IMG/VR virus record: IMGVR_UViG_3300022562_000830
Location: 1-44,716 of that record
DNA: 44,716 nucleotides
Origin: a virus
Direction: 5' to 3' (one strand)
A model generated the notes under the pieces. It was not told the origin of the DNA, ran no database searches, and was given only the letters and a program-made list of their open reading frames with translations. The position numbers and the translations under genes are program-made. Below are positions 21,122-30,953 of this stretch, piece after piece; position 1 is the stretch's first letter, and each line of letters opens with the position of its first letter.

Positions 21122-21670
21122 ATGAAAAATAGAAAAACAACACCGGACAATAAATTTATTAGTATAATCAAGGGAACAACAGGTTATACCGCTTGGCGTG
21201 TACGACTACCTGATTTTCCATGGGAAGGTAAAATATATAAAGAATTTGCTTTTAAAAATAAAAAAGAAAGTGGTGAAGCTTTTAAAAAAGCAAAACGTCA
21301 TAGAAATAAAGTATTACGTCATTATGGCGCTATGAATAGATTAAAAACTAAATTAATCAAACCAAGAACTTATTCAATACGAAATAAATCCGGCGTTGTT
21401 GGTATACATCTTGATGTTACTAAACGAGAGACTACATCAGAATATTTTTCATGGATAGCATCATATCAATATAAAAATATTCTACATCATCGTGGTTTCG
21501 GTATTAATAAATATGGAATGGAAACAAGTTTTTTAATGGCTTGCGAGATACGAGCAAGTAAAACGGGGCGATTAGTTATTGCGAATGAAAATGTATTACC
21601 TGTTTCAATTAAACAAATATCTAATTATTTAGATGGTATAATAAAAAAAGAAAACATATTAATTATTTAA
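21122..21670 (+). CDS. AP2-domain DNA-binding protein 2 (182 aa)
   Basis: Same two-module plan as the gene upstream: about 18-70 (TGYTAWRVRLPDFPWEGKIYK, EAFKKAKRHRNKV) and about 85-145 (KSGVVGIHLDVTK, YFSWIASYQYKNILHHRGFG, FLMACEIRASKTG). No nuclease motif. Probably a diverged duplicate. It converges with the lysis cassette: one base separates its stop from the Rz1 stop, and I see no terminator between them. Confidence 0.7.
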   Translation: MKNRKTTPDNKFISIIKGTTGYTAWRVRLPDFPWEGKIYKEFAFKNKKESGEAFKKAKRHRNKVLRHYGAMNRLKTKLIKPRTYSIRNKSGVVGIHLDVTKRETTSEYFSWIASYQYKNILHHRGFGINKYGMETSFLMACEIRASKTGRLVIANENVLPVSIKQISNYLDGIIKKENILII

Positions 21671-21671
21671 T

Positions 21672-21902
21672 TTATTCATAAGGTTTTAATTGTGTTTCCA
21701 AATGCTCTATTCGTTCATTCTTAAGCAATAATAACATCTGCAATCTTTTTTTAGCGCCCTGATCCATACATTGATATTCAGCGGCTTTGACAGTTGGATA
21801 TATTGGTGGATCATTTACTTTAATTTTGGGCGTAATATATTCCGTGGTTGCGCACGAACTAATGTAAATCGTGATCAATGCCAGAATTAATTTCAGCTTC
21901 AT
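21672..21902 (-). CDS. Rz1: Outer-membrane spanin lipoprotein, Rz1-like (76 aa)
   Basis: Lipoprotein signal MKLKLILALITIYISSC with Cys at 17 as the acylation site. The mature part (TPKIKVNDPPIYP, then a helix) fits an o-spanin. Its start overlaps the Rz-like gene by 44 bases in another frame. With Rz it would fuse inner and outer membranes at the end of lysis. Confidence 0.8.
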   Translation of the reverse strand: MKLKLILALITIYISSCATTEYITPKIKVNDPPIYPTVKAAEYQCMDQGAKKRLQMLLLLKNERIEHLETQLKPYE

Positions 21903-22107
21903 ATTGTTTAACCCTTTTTTCGGATTCTGCTTTTTTCTTTAGAGCGGTATCAATAGATTGCTCATGCAATTCCATTGCTTTATTTTGATGTGCAATTTTG
22001 GTTTTTAATGCTTGATTTTGAAGTGTCTTAATTTTTAATAACATTGAAAAAAATGTTAAAATAACACCAAGAGCGGCTAACAAATAAACTTTTAACTTAA
22101 GTGCCAT
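21859..22107 (-). CDS. Rz: Inner-membrane spanin, Rz-like (82 aa)
   Basis: N-terminal transmembrane segment (VYLLAALGVILTFFSMLL) followed by a long periplasmic coiled coil (KTLQNQALKTKIAHQNKAM, KKKAESEKRVKQYEAEI). Type II membrane topology expected. Overlaps Rz1 at its end and the holin-like gene at its start. Confidence 0.8.
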   Translation of the reverse strand: MALKLKVYLLAALGVILTFFSMLLKIKTLQNQALKTKIAHQNKAMELHEQSIDTALKKKAESEKRVKQYEAEINSGIDHDLH

Positions 22108-22291
22108 TTTTCAAACCTACGATTGTATCACGAGTAAATAGAATACTGATTTGTGTCATTATGCCAATAAATGCCGCAGACATTGAAATCTCATGCGTAT
22201 AATAGGATATAGCAGTACCACCAATACCAATTATAATTGACCAATTAGTTTTTGAATGAAGCGCCTCATTAAATGATTGATGTACTTTCAT
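22097..22291 (-). CDS. Holin-like membrane protein (64 aa)
   Basis: Two hydrophobic helices (WSIIIGIGGTAISYYT, MSAAFIGIMTQISILF) after a polar N terminus, and a basic tail, typical of class II holins. Start at 22291 (MKVHQSFNE) puts AAGGAT upstream; the longer ORF from 22348 overlaps the endolysin. Sits between endolysin and spanins. Confidence 0.75.
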   Translation of the reverse strand: MKVHQSFNEALHSKTNWSIIIGIGGTAISYYTHEISMSAAFIGIMTQISILFTRDTIVGLKNGT

Positions 22292-22301
22292 TGGTTTATC
22301 C

Positions 22302-22718
22302 TTAAGTAGGGTAATATGTTTGTATACGATCACAATTACGAACATCAAAATGTAGCCATGATGTACCTAATTCAATACTCATAATATATGGAAACGCATC
22401 TGGATTATGCAAAATATCATTGCGAATAATATCAACATTGACATTTTTAAAATGACAATCAAATGCCCGACCGAAAGTATGTTGACTATAAGATTTATAA
22501 TTTGGACTATCGGGAGTGCGCAAACCGCACCAATTGAAATTACCGCCTTTATGCCAATTATTAACAACAATAATGCCATAACTATTGCGTAAACTATCCA
22601 GGGTAATTAATGCGCGTACATCTAATAATTCAAGCGCTTTTTCTCCCCTGTCTTCATAGACTTTTTGTGGAACTAATTCTTCAGTTATAAAATGGATAGG
22701 TTTGTAATATTCTATCAC
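22302..22718 (-). CDS. M15-family peptidase endolysin (138 aa)
   Basis: Zinc site SQHTFGRAFDCHF (His, Asp) and WLHFDVR (His) are the two hallmark motifs of the D-Ala-D-Ala/L-Ala-D-Glu carboxypeptidase (M15) fold used by many phage lysins. Length (138) is the single catalytic domain. No signal peptide, so it needs a holin. Overlaps the membrane gene upstream by one base. Confidence 0.85.
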   Translation of the reverse strand: MIEYYKPIHFITEELVPQKVYEDRGEKALELLDVRALITLDSLRNSYGIIVVNNWHKGGNFNWCGLRTPDSPNYKSYSQHTFGRAFDCHFKNVNVDIIRNDILHNPDAFPYIMSIELGTSWLHFDVRNCDRIQTYYPT

Positions 22719-22981
22719 TACGGATTCTTATATCGATGTTCGCGACGAACTTCATAAAACCATTTCATTAACACCCCCTGATTTGCTTCCAAAGTAGCTA
22801 ATCTTGTATTAATAGCATTTATTTTTTCATGAAGTATTTCGATTTGATCAGGTTTAGATGGACGAATATAATCAGTCAAATAATTTCCACTACCACCCAT
22901 AATAGCGGCAATTAAATATATAATGATTCGTTCCTTACTAAAGTATGCTTCCGTGCGATCAATATTAGGGTGCTGCGCCAT
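22718..22981 (-). CDS. Membrane protein with coiled coil, second lysis-type gene (87 aa)
   Basis: Transmembrane helix (RIIIYLIAAIMGGSGNYLTDYI) followed by a coiled coil (QIEILHEKINAINTRLATLEANQGVL). Such proteins next to phage lysins are often annotated as holin or antiholin-like. It ends one base into the endolysin gene and begins 17 bases inside the end of the ejection-protein gene. Confidence 0.65.
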   Translation of the reverse strand: MAQHPNIDRTEAYFSKERIIIYLIAAIMGGSGNYLTDYIRPSKPDQIEILHEKINAINTRLATLEANQGVLMKWFYEVRREHRYKNP

Positions 22982-25631
22982 TAGGTACTATATGTGCCCT
23001 TGCCTTTTCTTTATCGAATCCCCAACTTGATCCGGGGTCTTGCCCTTCCTTTAGAGCGCGAATCATGAACATTAATAGGGCCGGATAATTTTGTTTTAAT
23101 TTTTCTTTTCCAGTACCAACGAGAAAATAATTGGCACTTTTACTAATTAATATATGCGCTATTAATTTATTGGTACCCAACTTTGTAGCACCAGATAAAA
23201 AAGTAGCCGGATGTTTTAATTCGGTAATTGCTTGCGCTATTTCCAGCGATGTACCCGGATCAGTACCCGTTGGATAAATCATTTGTAGATATGACCTTAA
23301 TCCTTGTAATTTAATTCTATCCGTTTTGTTTAATACATAATCCCAAATCCCCTTTTGTTTGTATTCTTCTATTTTATTTTGTAATACTCTACGACTTAAT
23401 TCTGCCTGTCCCAATTTTTTCCCTGGTGTTGTTGCTGATTCTATTAAATCCAAATAAGCACCCTCGCGTAAATTATCTCTACCATATTTACCGATTTGTT
23501 TAGTTAATATTTGCATCTTGGCTTGGCTTAAATCCTTGCGCGCCAATAATGTTTGAATAGCATGACGCCCTTCAGTTTGACTTTCTACTACACCATGTAA
23601 AGGCGAATTTCGTAAATCATCCATTTCTTTAGCTATACGCCAAATAGTTTTTTCCTCGGATGGTGGAATTAATACTTTATATCCTCGTGAATCCTGGGTC
23701 CGATAATTCTCTAAGGCTTTGATTGAACCCCTATCGTCCATTAATATTTGTGCTTGAGCGCTTTTTCTAAAATTTGTTATCCCTGGATTATTTTTTGATT
23801 TACTCAATATATTCAAAACATCTTCACTCATTGCGCCGCTGTTTGGTTTACTTACATCCAGTACTAATTTACCGCTGTTTTCCGAATACATCATTTTGCG
23901 AACAGATTCTCTTTCCAATAAATCAAATCGCGCTTTCGCTTTTTCCGTAGCTTTAATTAATGCCCGTTTAAATGTATTTGATCCATTGCTATTAAGCATT
24001 GCATCTGATAATGATGCGTATAATCTACGCGCTTGTCCTGTATTTACATTTGCTTGCCAAGGCCAATTATCTATTACATCGCCTACCCTTGTTCTTAAGT
24101 TTTTAAGTACTTCATAATTAATTTGATTGGGATTTAATTTTTCAATATCTTGGATTACTCCCATAAGTGGGCCATAAGGTGTATCAGCAACATTAATTGG
24201 TTTAGGCGGTGGAGCGGGAACTTCCTGAATTGCTCGTCTAAAAATGGTTTTACCATCCACAATTTTATCAGGAGGTTTGACAAATGTACTTGGCTGTTCT
24301 TTCCCTATACCTAATACTAAATTTTTAATATTATTAGCAGTCTGCTTTACCCCGCCAAGATCAAATGTAGGATTTTCTATTTCCGCTATTCTATCTACTT
24401 TACTATAAGCAGATGATATTTCTTTTTTGGCGGTATCAAAATATTTTGTTATTGCCTCTTGCGCCCCTGCTTGTCCGCTACGTGGTTGTACCCGGCCAAG
24501 TTTATTTTCCAATAGTGCTTTTTCTTGAGCATATGCGCCCTTAGCAATACGGCCAAAATTAGTACCGGCTTTATGAAGCGTCATATTTGTTCCGGTATTT
24601 GCAACATTTACGGCTGATTGACGTTGATTATATAATTCATGTTGCATTGCTTTAGAAGAGGCTGTTGCTTGAGCGGCAATTCTTTGCATTGCCATATCTT
24701 CTGGCGATGCTTGGTGCGGCATAGGTGGACGTAATTGTTCGCCTTCCCTTAATTGGCGCAATTTATTCACATCTTTTAATAAAGATTTAACTTCTGGATG
24801 TGTCTGTATTAATCCTCTGCCAGTTAATGCATTTAAACCTTTATTGATTAAACCACCTGCGCCAATCATTCCGGCTGTTGTCAACCAATCCATCCCTGCT
24901 TTAGAAAAGACGTCACTAAGCGGTTCTAATTGTTTACCACGATATGCTTCAATACTTTCTTTGCCTAATCTGGATAATGCCGCAGTAGTCCCTGTAAATA
25001 ATGCTTGAATTGGTAAGGACGATCCACCCGTTGCTATTGCTGCGGCTATAGTGGGAGCTTGAGTTAATGCAGCACCACCATAATCACCCAAATTTTTCCA
25101 TTTCCAACCTTCATTTTTGACAGTTTTCCATTTTTCTTTAGGATCATCCCAATTTTCTTTATAAATTAATCGCGTTTCTGGAAATTCAAAAATATCTTTT
25201 GTGGTAGTTGGTTCCCCCTGACGAACATACGTAGTTCCCTTTTTAATCATTCGTCCTTGCGGTATTTCTACGCGAAACATTTCGCCATTATGATATTTGC
25301 TTTTAAATTTATTAATTACTTCCTCATCAGTATCAGACAAACTATAATCCAATCGATCTTTAAAATTTGCGCCGGTAGTAACATCCAATTGGTTAATCGG
25401 TATATTAGTCGATTGAGATAATCTTTGCGCAAAAGATTCATTTGTTCCTGGCAATGGAAATTGGTTATAAAAACGTTTTTTCACATTTTCCAATTCATCA
25501 ATATTTACTTGGGGGGTAATTACTTTATCAAAGTATCGTTTTTGCATTAATACTTTATTTTGTGGATTCGCCTCTTTATATTCTGGCGTTTCAATTACTT
25601 CATCCCATTTTAAATATTTTTCCTCTGACAT
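22965..25631 (-). CDS. Large internal virion / DNA-ejection protein (888 aa)
   Basis: Helix-rich throughout, with Gly/Ala hydrophobic stretches (ALTQAPTIAAAIATGGSS, LFTGTTAALSRLG) and long basic helices (ATEKAKARFDLLERESVRK). Position after neck and tail genes and before lysis, and the size, match the largest ejected protein of P22-type phages (gp16-like). No lytic transglycosylase motif seen. Predicted to leave the capsid with DNA and help form the channel through the cell envelope. Confidence 0.65.
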   Translation of the reverse strand: MSEEKYLKWDEVIETPEYKEANPQNKVLMQKRYFDKVITPQVNIDELENVKKRFYNQFPLPGTNESFAQRLSQSTNIPINQLDVTTGANFKDRLDYSLSDTDEEVINKFKSKYHNGEMFRVEIPQGRMIKKGTTYVRQGEPTTTKDIFEFPETRLIYKENWDDPKEKWKTVKNEGWKWKNLGDYGGAALTQAPTIAAAIATGGSSLPIQALFTGTTAALSRLGKESIEAYRGKQLEPLSDVFSKAGMDWLTTAGMIGAGGLINKGLNALTGRGLIQTHPEVKSLLKDVNKLRQLREGEQLRPPMPHQASPEDMAMQRIAAQATASSKAMQHELYNQRQSAVNVANTGTNMTLHKAGTNFGRIAKGAYAQEKALLENKLGRVQPRSGQAGAQEAITKYFDTAKKEISSAYSKVDRIAEIENPTFDLGGVKQTANNIKNLVLGIGKEQPSTFVKPPDKIVDGKTIFRRAIQEVPAPPPKPINVADTPYGPLMGVIQDIEKLNPNQINYEVLKNLRTRVGDVIDNWPWQANVNTGQARRLYASLSDAMLNSNGSNTFKRALIKATEKAKARFDLLERESVRKMMYSENSGKLVLDVSKPNSGAMSEDVLNILSKSKNNPGITNFRKSAQAQILMDDRGSIKALENYRTQDSRGYKVLIPPSEEKTIWRIAKEMDDLRNSPLHGVVESQTEGRHAIQTLLARKDLSQAKMQILTKQIGKYGRDNLREGAYLDLIESATTPGKKLGQAELSRRVLQNKIEEYKQKGIWDYVLNKTDRIKLQGLRSYLQMIYPTGTDPGTSLEIAQAITELKHPATFLSGATKLGTNKLIAHILISKSANYFLVGTGKEKLKQNYPALLMFMIRALKEGQDPGSSWGFDKEKARAHIVPNGAAP

Positions 25632-26881
25632 TAACGTTTTCTCATAAATATAGAATCGTACTCTGAACCCGGTTCATTATTTTGATCAATTAATTGCGGA
25701 TAACGATCTTTTGACTTTATTTCCTTTTTATTACTATTGGAATAATCCGGTGTAGTTAATCCATAATGTTTATTTCGCGCTCTACCCCTTGCCAATCTTT
25801 GCATATCATATTCTCTACCCGATTGAATAATTTCCATTGTTTTTTGTAAAGTGGCTAATGCTTGCGGCAAAGAAGTAAGATTTTTTAAAGCATTATTAAC
25901 TTCATCAACACGTTCCATATCTTTATCAGAATAACGACCTGATTTATCGCCCGTTACACGCGAAATTAATCTTGCTGTTAATAACCTTACACCTGTTCTT
26001 ACTTGTTGTGCATCAGTAGATTGAATTTGTTGCGACATTATTCTACCAGTTTCACCAAATTGCCCAACTAAACCAGCTATTAATTCACCTGCATTACCCA
26101 CAAATCCAACGGCATAAGGATTTTCAGTTAAACCTTTTATAACTTTTTGAATACTTGTAATAGCCATATCATCATTTGATATTTGATCATTTAATTGTGC
26201 TAATACTTTTGGCGTTAATCCAGCTAATTTATCAGGATTATCAACTTGTACTCTTGGCATTTGTTGTAATTTATATTGCCTAAATAATTCCGCTGGCACT
26301 GGTTGACCATTTTTTGTATACCTTAATTCCCTAGTTTTATTATTAAAAGTTACATCAAATTGATCTAAAGGATCATTTACATTAACCAATTTTAAATTCT
26401 TTTCTTCACCAATTGGCGTATTTGCTTGTTTTTGCCGCGCTGCTGTTTCAGCTATTTTATATGGATCATTATAATTTTGAACGCCGACTAATGCTTGCGG
26501 CCCAAATTGTTTTGTCCCTAATAAATTTAACATTGATTTTTGATAGGGTGTTTCTGCGGTTGGTGCTAATAAACTTTGTGCTTTATTAATAGCATCTTGA
26601 TCAAGTTGATTTTGATGCATTGACATAATTTGAGCCGCAGAACTAGCATCCATGTTTGGCGCATTATACAAATTATGAAGCAAACCATAATTATTATCTT
26701 TTATTTCCGGTAGCGTTTGTGTAAGGTAAGGCATACCTCTTTCATCATAACTAGTAATATCATTATTTTTATTATCCAATAATCCTTGCCTACGCATTTG
26801 CTCTAATTCAAGGGCGCTTTGGATTTCATCGCGACTGGCGCGATCTGTTTGCCTATTATATAAAAATGGTAATAAATCCAT
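25631..26881 (-). CDS. Internal virion / ejection protein (416 aa)
   Basis: Gln/Asn-rich helical protein (TDRASRDEIQSALELEQMRRQ, QQIQSTDAQQVRTGVRLLTARL) that overlaps the 888-residue gene by one base. It occupies the place of P22 gp20. Ends with a disordered polar tail. Ejection role inferred from order and composition. Confidence 0.65.
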   Translation of the reverse strand: MDLLPFLYNRQTDRASRDEIQSALELEQMRRQGLLDNKNNDITSYDERGMPYLTQTLPEIKDNNYGLLHNLYNAPNMDASSAAQIMSMHQNQLDQDAINKAQSLLAPTAETPYQKSMLNLLGTKQFGPQALVGVQNYNDPYKIAETAARQKQANTPIGEEKNLKLVNVNDPLDQFDVTFNNKTRELRYTKNGQPVPAELFRQYKLQQMPRVQVDNPDKLAGLTPKVLAQLNDQISNDDMAITSIQKVIKGLTENPYAVGFVGNAGELIAGLVGQFGETGRIMSQQIQSTDAQQVRTGVRLLTARLISRVTGDKSGRYSDKDMERVDEVNNALKNLTSLPQALATLQKTMEIIQSGREYDMQRLARGRARNKHYGLTTPDYSNSNKKEIKSKDRYPQLIDQNNEPGSEYDSIFMRKR

Positions 26882-26890
26882 AATTAACCT

Positions 26891-27709
26891 TTATTTAGGT
26901 AAACTCAAAATACCACTTGCTAACCCAAGATTTGCAAGACCAGATAAACCCTGACCCACACCACCACCTAATAAGCCATTAGTTGAAGTACCATTGCTTT
27001 TTTGCGTTGTTTGGCTAATAGCTGGCCCATAAATACTTTGCATCAATTGTAAACGTTGCCATGGTTCCATTGCTTGTTGTTGTGCAATATCCCGCATTTG
27101 TGTACCGGCTGTATTCATGGCATTTGCACCCATAAAACCAAGATTAGCAATATTGGGCATCCTTTCTATTGCGGCATTCATATTATTCATGCCAGTGTTA
27201 TAAATATTACTGCCCATATTTGTATATAAACCTTCCATTGCCCTGGAAAATGGATCAAGCGCTTTAGTCACAGATTTATTAAATGTGCCTTGCCCTGTCC
27301 CTGGCGTCCATTGTCCGGCTGCTATTCCTTCACTACGTAAATTGTTCAAAGTATCATTAAATTGATTTTGTAATCCACCAGCCGCATAATTTGTTGCTGC
27401 CATCGAATAAGGATTAAAAGTATTCGTAGGATTCATTAAATAATTATTTGCGCCATACATTTCATTAGCCATATTATTAGCGGTATTAGCGGCATTGCCG
27501 GTCATACCCCAACTAGCATTCATATATGGATTAGCACCAACAAAAGTTGAATTGCCGCCAAGATTTTGTGCTTGGTTCCAAAGATTTGTTAAATAAGGTA
27601 ATTGGTTTGGATCAAGAAAGGTTGAACTCTTTGATTTATTAACTGATCCACCAGATATCCCCCTGGTTATACCATTTATTGTATTCCCAACCGCGTCAAA
27701 TAAACCCAT
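26891..27709 (-). CDS. Internal virion / ejection protein, gp7-like (272 aa)
   Basis: Gly/Asn/Met-rich: N-terminal FDAVGNTINGITRGISGGS, central repeats (MYGANNYLMNPTNTFNPYS, GMNNMNAAIERMPNIANLG), and a glycine-rich hydrophobic C terminus (GLLGGGVGQGLSGLANLGL). This composition and place fit the smallest ejected protein of podoviruses (P22 gp7). Confidence 0.65.
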   Translation of the reverse strand: MGLFDAVGNTINGITRGISGGSVNKSKSSTFLDPNQLPYLTNLWNQAQNLGGNSTFVGANPYMNASWGMTGNAANTANNMANEMYGANNYLMNPTNTFNPYSMAATNYAAGGLQNQFNDTLNNLRSEGIAAGQWTPGTGQGTFNKSVTKALDPFSRAMEGLYTNMGSNIYNTGMNNMNAAIERMPNIANLGFMGANAMNTAGTQMRDIAQQQAMEPWQRLQLMQSIYGPAISQTTQKSNGTSTNGLLGGGVGQGLSGLANLGLASGILSLPK

Positions 27710-27718
27710 AATGCTTAC

Positions 27719-27964
27719 CTATAATTTTACCCATGCTGCACCACTATATTCATATAGACCTGCCCCGCTGCCCGGATTCCAATCTGAACCATCAGCACGA
27801 TAAATATCACCAGCTCTCGGTTTATCTGGTTCCAGATGGTGCGTCTTCATGCGAGCATGATCTATTTCCATTTCGTAAAAAGCATTAGATATTTCTCGTA
27901 ATTCTTCTGCTATATATAAAGCTAAATCATCTATCGTGTGTGGAGTCTGTTTTGGTTCATACAT
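27719..27964 (-). CDS. Small tail/fibre-associated protein (81 aa)
   Basis: ATG 27964 overlaps the stop of the nozzle gene (TAATG), deciding the start over a longer frame. Helix (TIDDLALYIAEELREIS) then a short Gly/Tyr beta end (GLYEYSGAAWVKL) like that of phage fibre attachment proteins. Function inferred only from place. Confidence 0.65.
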   Translation of the reverse strand: MYEPKQTPHTIDDLALYIAEELREISNAFYEMEIDHARMKTHHLEPDKPRAGDIYRADGSDWNPGSGAGLYEYSGAAWVKL

Positions 27965-29565
27965 TAGCGATAACCCATTGGTGAAATATCCATATCGTAA
28001 TCCGCTAACTTCCATGAACTATTGCCGGTTGTCTCAAATTTCACACCAATATATCTACCAGTAACGGAGCAATCTATTTTCCGATCTGAATTAATCGTAA
28101 ATGAATATGGCCCCTCCCATGAAACAGCATCATTACGTCTCATTTGTTGACCGACATAAATATTTATTGAACCTGATCCGGTTATATTTGGATAAATAGC
28201 ATTTACACGTTTAATACGTTCAATGTCATCAAACACCAATCCTGTACGCTCTATATAACTTGTCATATTCGTACCATTAAATTGGTCGGTATCATCAGCG
28301 ACATAAAAATCGGATTGCAGATGTTCAGAAATTAATAATTTTTGAAGTGTTGGATTGTAATTCCTAACATTCCATACAGATGTATCTAAATCCCATACTT
28401 GGGTATCGTTATCCCATACATCTGAACCACCCGGATTAATCAATCCATAGGCTATATGCGGCGATGTTGGTAAATCTCTAACTCCCGTTACACCTGTTCG
28501 CCAATTCCATACGAGCGCTTTATCAGCATAAACAGCTCCCGTAGATGGAAAACAAACCCACATTTCATTTTCACGATAATTGGGGACAATGAAACAGCGA
28601 GTATAATAAGTTGGATCAATATTATTAAATAACCATCGTCTGCGTTTCTGATCCAAAATAGGCATTATTTGTTGCCCATCATGTACAATTAAATCACCTG
28701 GGGTTAATACAATATGTTTACGTTCAAATGCTTTCATGCATCGACGTGTAAATAATCCTGCTTCACCGGATATTTTGAAGAATCGAAAAATGGAATTACC
28801 CCCAACAAACTGCATACCCCATATTGAATCTTCTTTATAAATAATATTGGTGTCACCTAGGGGTAACATATCAATACAAAAACCGGGAGTATCAGCCAAT
28901 TCAGTTTCATTAGCGTCATTTGTAGTTACTGTTTCATCCCATGATGTTGGGGTAGCGCCCGCTGCTGTTGCCGCACTCCATTTCACCATTCGCGGATAAC
29001 GTGTGCCTGCTTTAGTAAAATCCAATGCAACTAAATATTGTTTAAAGGGACGAATGACTTTTGCTTTATGTCCTAGTGTTGCCCAATCATTTGTTCCATC
29101 ATAAGTTAAAGCGGTTAATTTTGTTCCGGCTGAAGTTGTTGCCCATTCTTGAGGATTATCTATAGAATTATTAATAACAGGTATGCCGCCAATAACGCCC
29201 CCATTCCACCCAACAGCACCATCAGTCGTATAAGCACCACCACTTGCGCGGGATATATCATAATGTGTTGTACCATCAGTTACCCAAATACTTGTTGTGC
29301 CACAATAAATCCACCAATAGGTTGTTGCTGTTGGTACGGGCAACATCCATAATGGCGTCGTATCAGTAGTATCTAATGTTGCGCCCGTAGCATTAAAGGC
29401 ATTACCAGTGGAAGTAAAAACAGATGAATGCCCTAAGAACTTTTCTACTCTATTATCTTTAAAGCGAATATTTTGACCTGCCGACCATGCATTCAATGGC
29501 AATTCATGCGGCGGTATATCATCGATGATTCCAATTTGCCCTAAATTTTTAAATGGTACTAACAT
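27964..29565 (-). CDS. Tail nozzle / stabilisation protein (533 aa)
   Basis: Opens with the conserved LPLNAWSAGQNIRFKDNRVEK segment seen at the start of podovirus tail-hub proteins, followed by repeated Trp-rich beta blades (WTV-, WDNDTQVWDLDTSVWNV) suggesting a beta-propeller, and a C-terminal beta domain. Matches the P22 gp10/T7 gp12-type nozzle role closing the portal channel. Size is typical. Confidence 0.75.
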   Translation of the reverse strand: MLVPFKNLGQIGIIDDIPPHELPLNAWSAGQNIRFKDNRVEKFLGHSSVFTSTGNAFNATGATLDTTDTTPLWMLPVPTATTYWWIYCGTTSIWVTDGTTHYDISRASGGAYTTDGAVGWNGGVIGGIPVINNSIDNPQEWATTSAGTKLTALTYDGTNDWATLGHKAKVIRPFKQYLVALDFTKAGTRYPRMVKWSAATAAGATPTSWDETVTTNDANETELADTPGFCIDMLPLGDTNIIYKEDSIWGMQFVGGNSIFRFFKISGEAGLFTRRCMKAFERKHIVLTPGDLIVHDGQQIMPILDQKRRRWLFNNIDPTYYTRCFIVPNYRENEMWVCFPSTGAVYADKALVWNWRTGVTGVRDLPTSPHIAYGLINPGGSDVWDNDTQVWDLDTSVWNVRNYNPTLQKLLISEHLQSDFYVADDTDQFNGTNMTSYIERTGLVFDDIERIKRVNAIYPNITGSGSINIYVGQQMRRNDAVSWEGPYSFTINSDRKIDCSVTGRYIGVKFETTGNSSWKLADYDMDISPMGYR

Positions 29566-29568
29566 AGA

Positions 29569-30333
29569 TTAAGCTTGATATGCATAATAAATCCAACGAA
29601 GCGCACCAGAACTATTAAATAAACGAATATCTGTGCCATCCGTTATAAATCCCCCAGAAGCAATACCACTTCCAGCGGCATACCATGTACCGGCAACATT
29701 TGTTTGTTGTATTAATGCTGCCTCTGCTACCCAAGAATAAATACCGGCTGCTGGCGTCCAATATGCTCCATTTGCCACACTTGTCGATGTTCTAGTAATG
29801 GTATGATTTATTTTTGCCGCAGTAATAGCATTTGACGCTATTCCGCCCACAGGTATTTGCGCACCATCACCTCCGCTATGATCATGTGAATCACCATTTG
29901 TAACTAATTGGGATATATCCGCTTTTGAATCTATTTGATTTTGTATTGACGAAGTAACACCGGATAATGTATTTATTTCTGCGGCTGTTGGTGTTGATCC
30001 CGCTAATTTATTTAATTCTGCTGCTGTAGTTGTAACTGCCGTTCCATTTATTTTAAAAGAACTTACGTCAGTAAAATTAAATGTAGCACCTGTAGCTAAA
30101 GTAACTTCTGTTGTAGTAGCGGATAATGTTTCCTGAAAATTTGTACAAGCCGATAAATCACCGTCACTAGCGCTTATAGGTCCGGCCACATAGGGCATAG
30201 TATTCTTAAGAACATTCTTAATTCCGCGAATATGATTATCACCCTCAGATTTTTGATCTGTAAGACCATCAGGATTGGTTACAACCAAAGAATCAATATA
30301 AACCGTACTACCTGTTAAATCTTCTAATGCCAT
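29569..30333 (-). CDS. Tail fibre-like protein (254 aa)
   Basis: Repeats typical of fibre shafts (TTAAELNKLAGSTPTAAEIN, TLSGVTSSIQNQIDSKA), a His/Gly/Asp metal-like motif (GDSHDHSGGDG) and a C-terminal beta domain (GAYWTPAAGIYSW). Overlaps the adaptor gene by one base. Probably a head-neck or tail fibre. Confidence 0.75.
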   Translation of the reverse strand: MALEDLTGSTVYIDSLVVTNPDGLTDQKSEGDNHIRGIKNVLKNTMPYVAGPISASDGDLSACTNFQETLSATTTEVTLATGATFNFTDVSSFKINGTAVTTTAAELNKLAGSTPTAAEINTLSGVTSSIQNQIDSKADISQLVTNGDSHDHSGGDGAQIPVGGIASNAITAAKINHTITRTSTSVANGAYWTPAAGIYSWVAEAALIQQTNVAGTWYAAGSGIASGGFITDGTDIRLFNSSGALRWIYYAYQA

Positions 30334-30953
30334 TAAGGCGTTCCCCCATCTGTACGAACAACTAAAGCAGAACCAGAATAACGCCCACGATTATCTTGTT
30401 CATTTAACATTAATACCGCTTCATCATATAAACTTTTCCATAGTGGCATTCGCGCATCATTAAGGGTAAATGGTTCAGCCTCAATTAAAGAACCATATAA
30501 ATATAAATCTGGCGTATATGAAATAAACCAATTTGTTAAATTACTATCTGACAAAGCGGCTAATTTATACATATAGGATATTTCTATTTCATAAGTTGTA
30601 TCGGGATATGGGCCAAGTTGTAGTTCACTACCAATAATTGTATATACTTTTGGTTTCCCCGGAGTACTACCAGCATTCATAGAATCTAATGTTTCTGGTG
30701 AAACATATTCTAATCGTTGCTTTGGTGTTGTATTAAGTTGGATATTGCGCATTTCAAGAAAATCATCCGGCAATAAAATATATTGTGTAACAACATTTGT
30801 TGTTACCCGTTTAACCATTGCCCTGGCGCGAATTGTTTTTGCTATTCTTGATTCAGCGAGCGTAATAAATTCAGGTATACGCGATGTTAAATCAGTTCTA
30901 TCGAGATAATTCGCTATTGCTGTTTTTAATTCAGTATAATTAGAAATAGCCAT
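30333..30953 (-). CDS. Head-tail adaptor protein (206 aa)
   Basis: N-terminal helices with LDRTDLTSRIPEFITLAESRI, then ILLPDDFLEMRNI and a C-terminal helical part (DLYLYGSLIEAEPF). This is the layout of the phage adaptor (SU10/gp4-like) that binds the portal ring. One-base overlaps on both sides. Confidence 0.75.
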   Translation of the reverse strand: MAISNYTELKTAIANYLDRTDLTSRIPEFITLAESRIAKTIRARAMVKRVTTNVVTQYILLPDDFLEMRNIQLNTTPKQRLEYVSPETLDSMNAGSTPGKPKVYTIIGSELQLGPYPDTTYEIEISYMYKLAALSDSNLTNWFISYTPDLYLYGSLIEAEPFTLNDARMPLWKSLYDEAVLMLNEQDNRGRYSGSALVVRTDGGTP

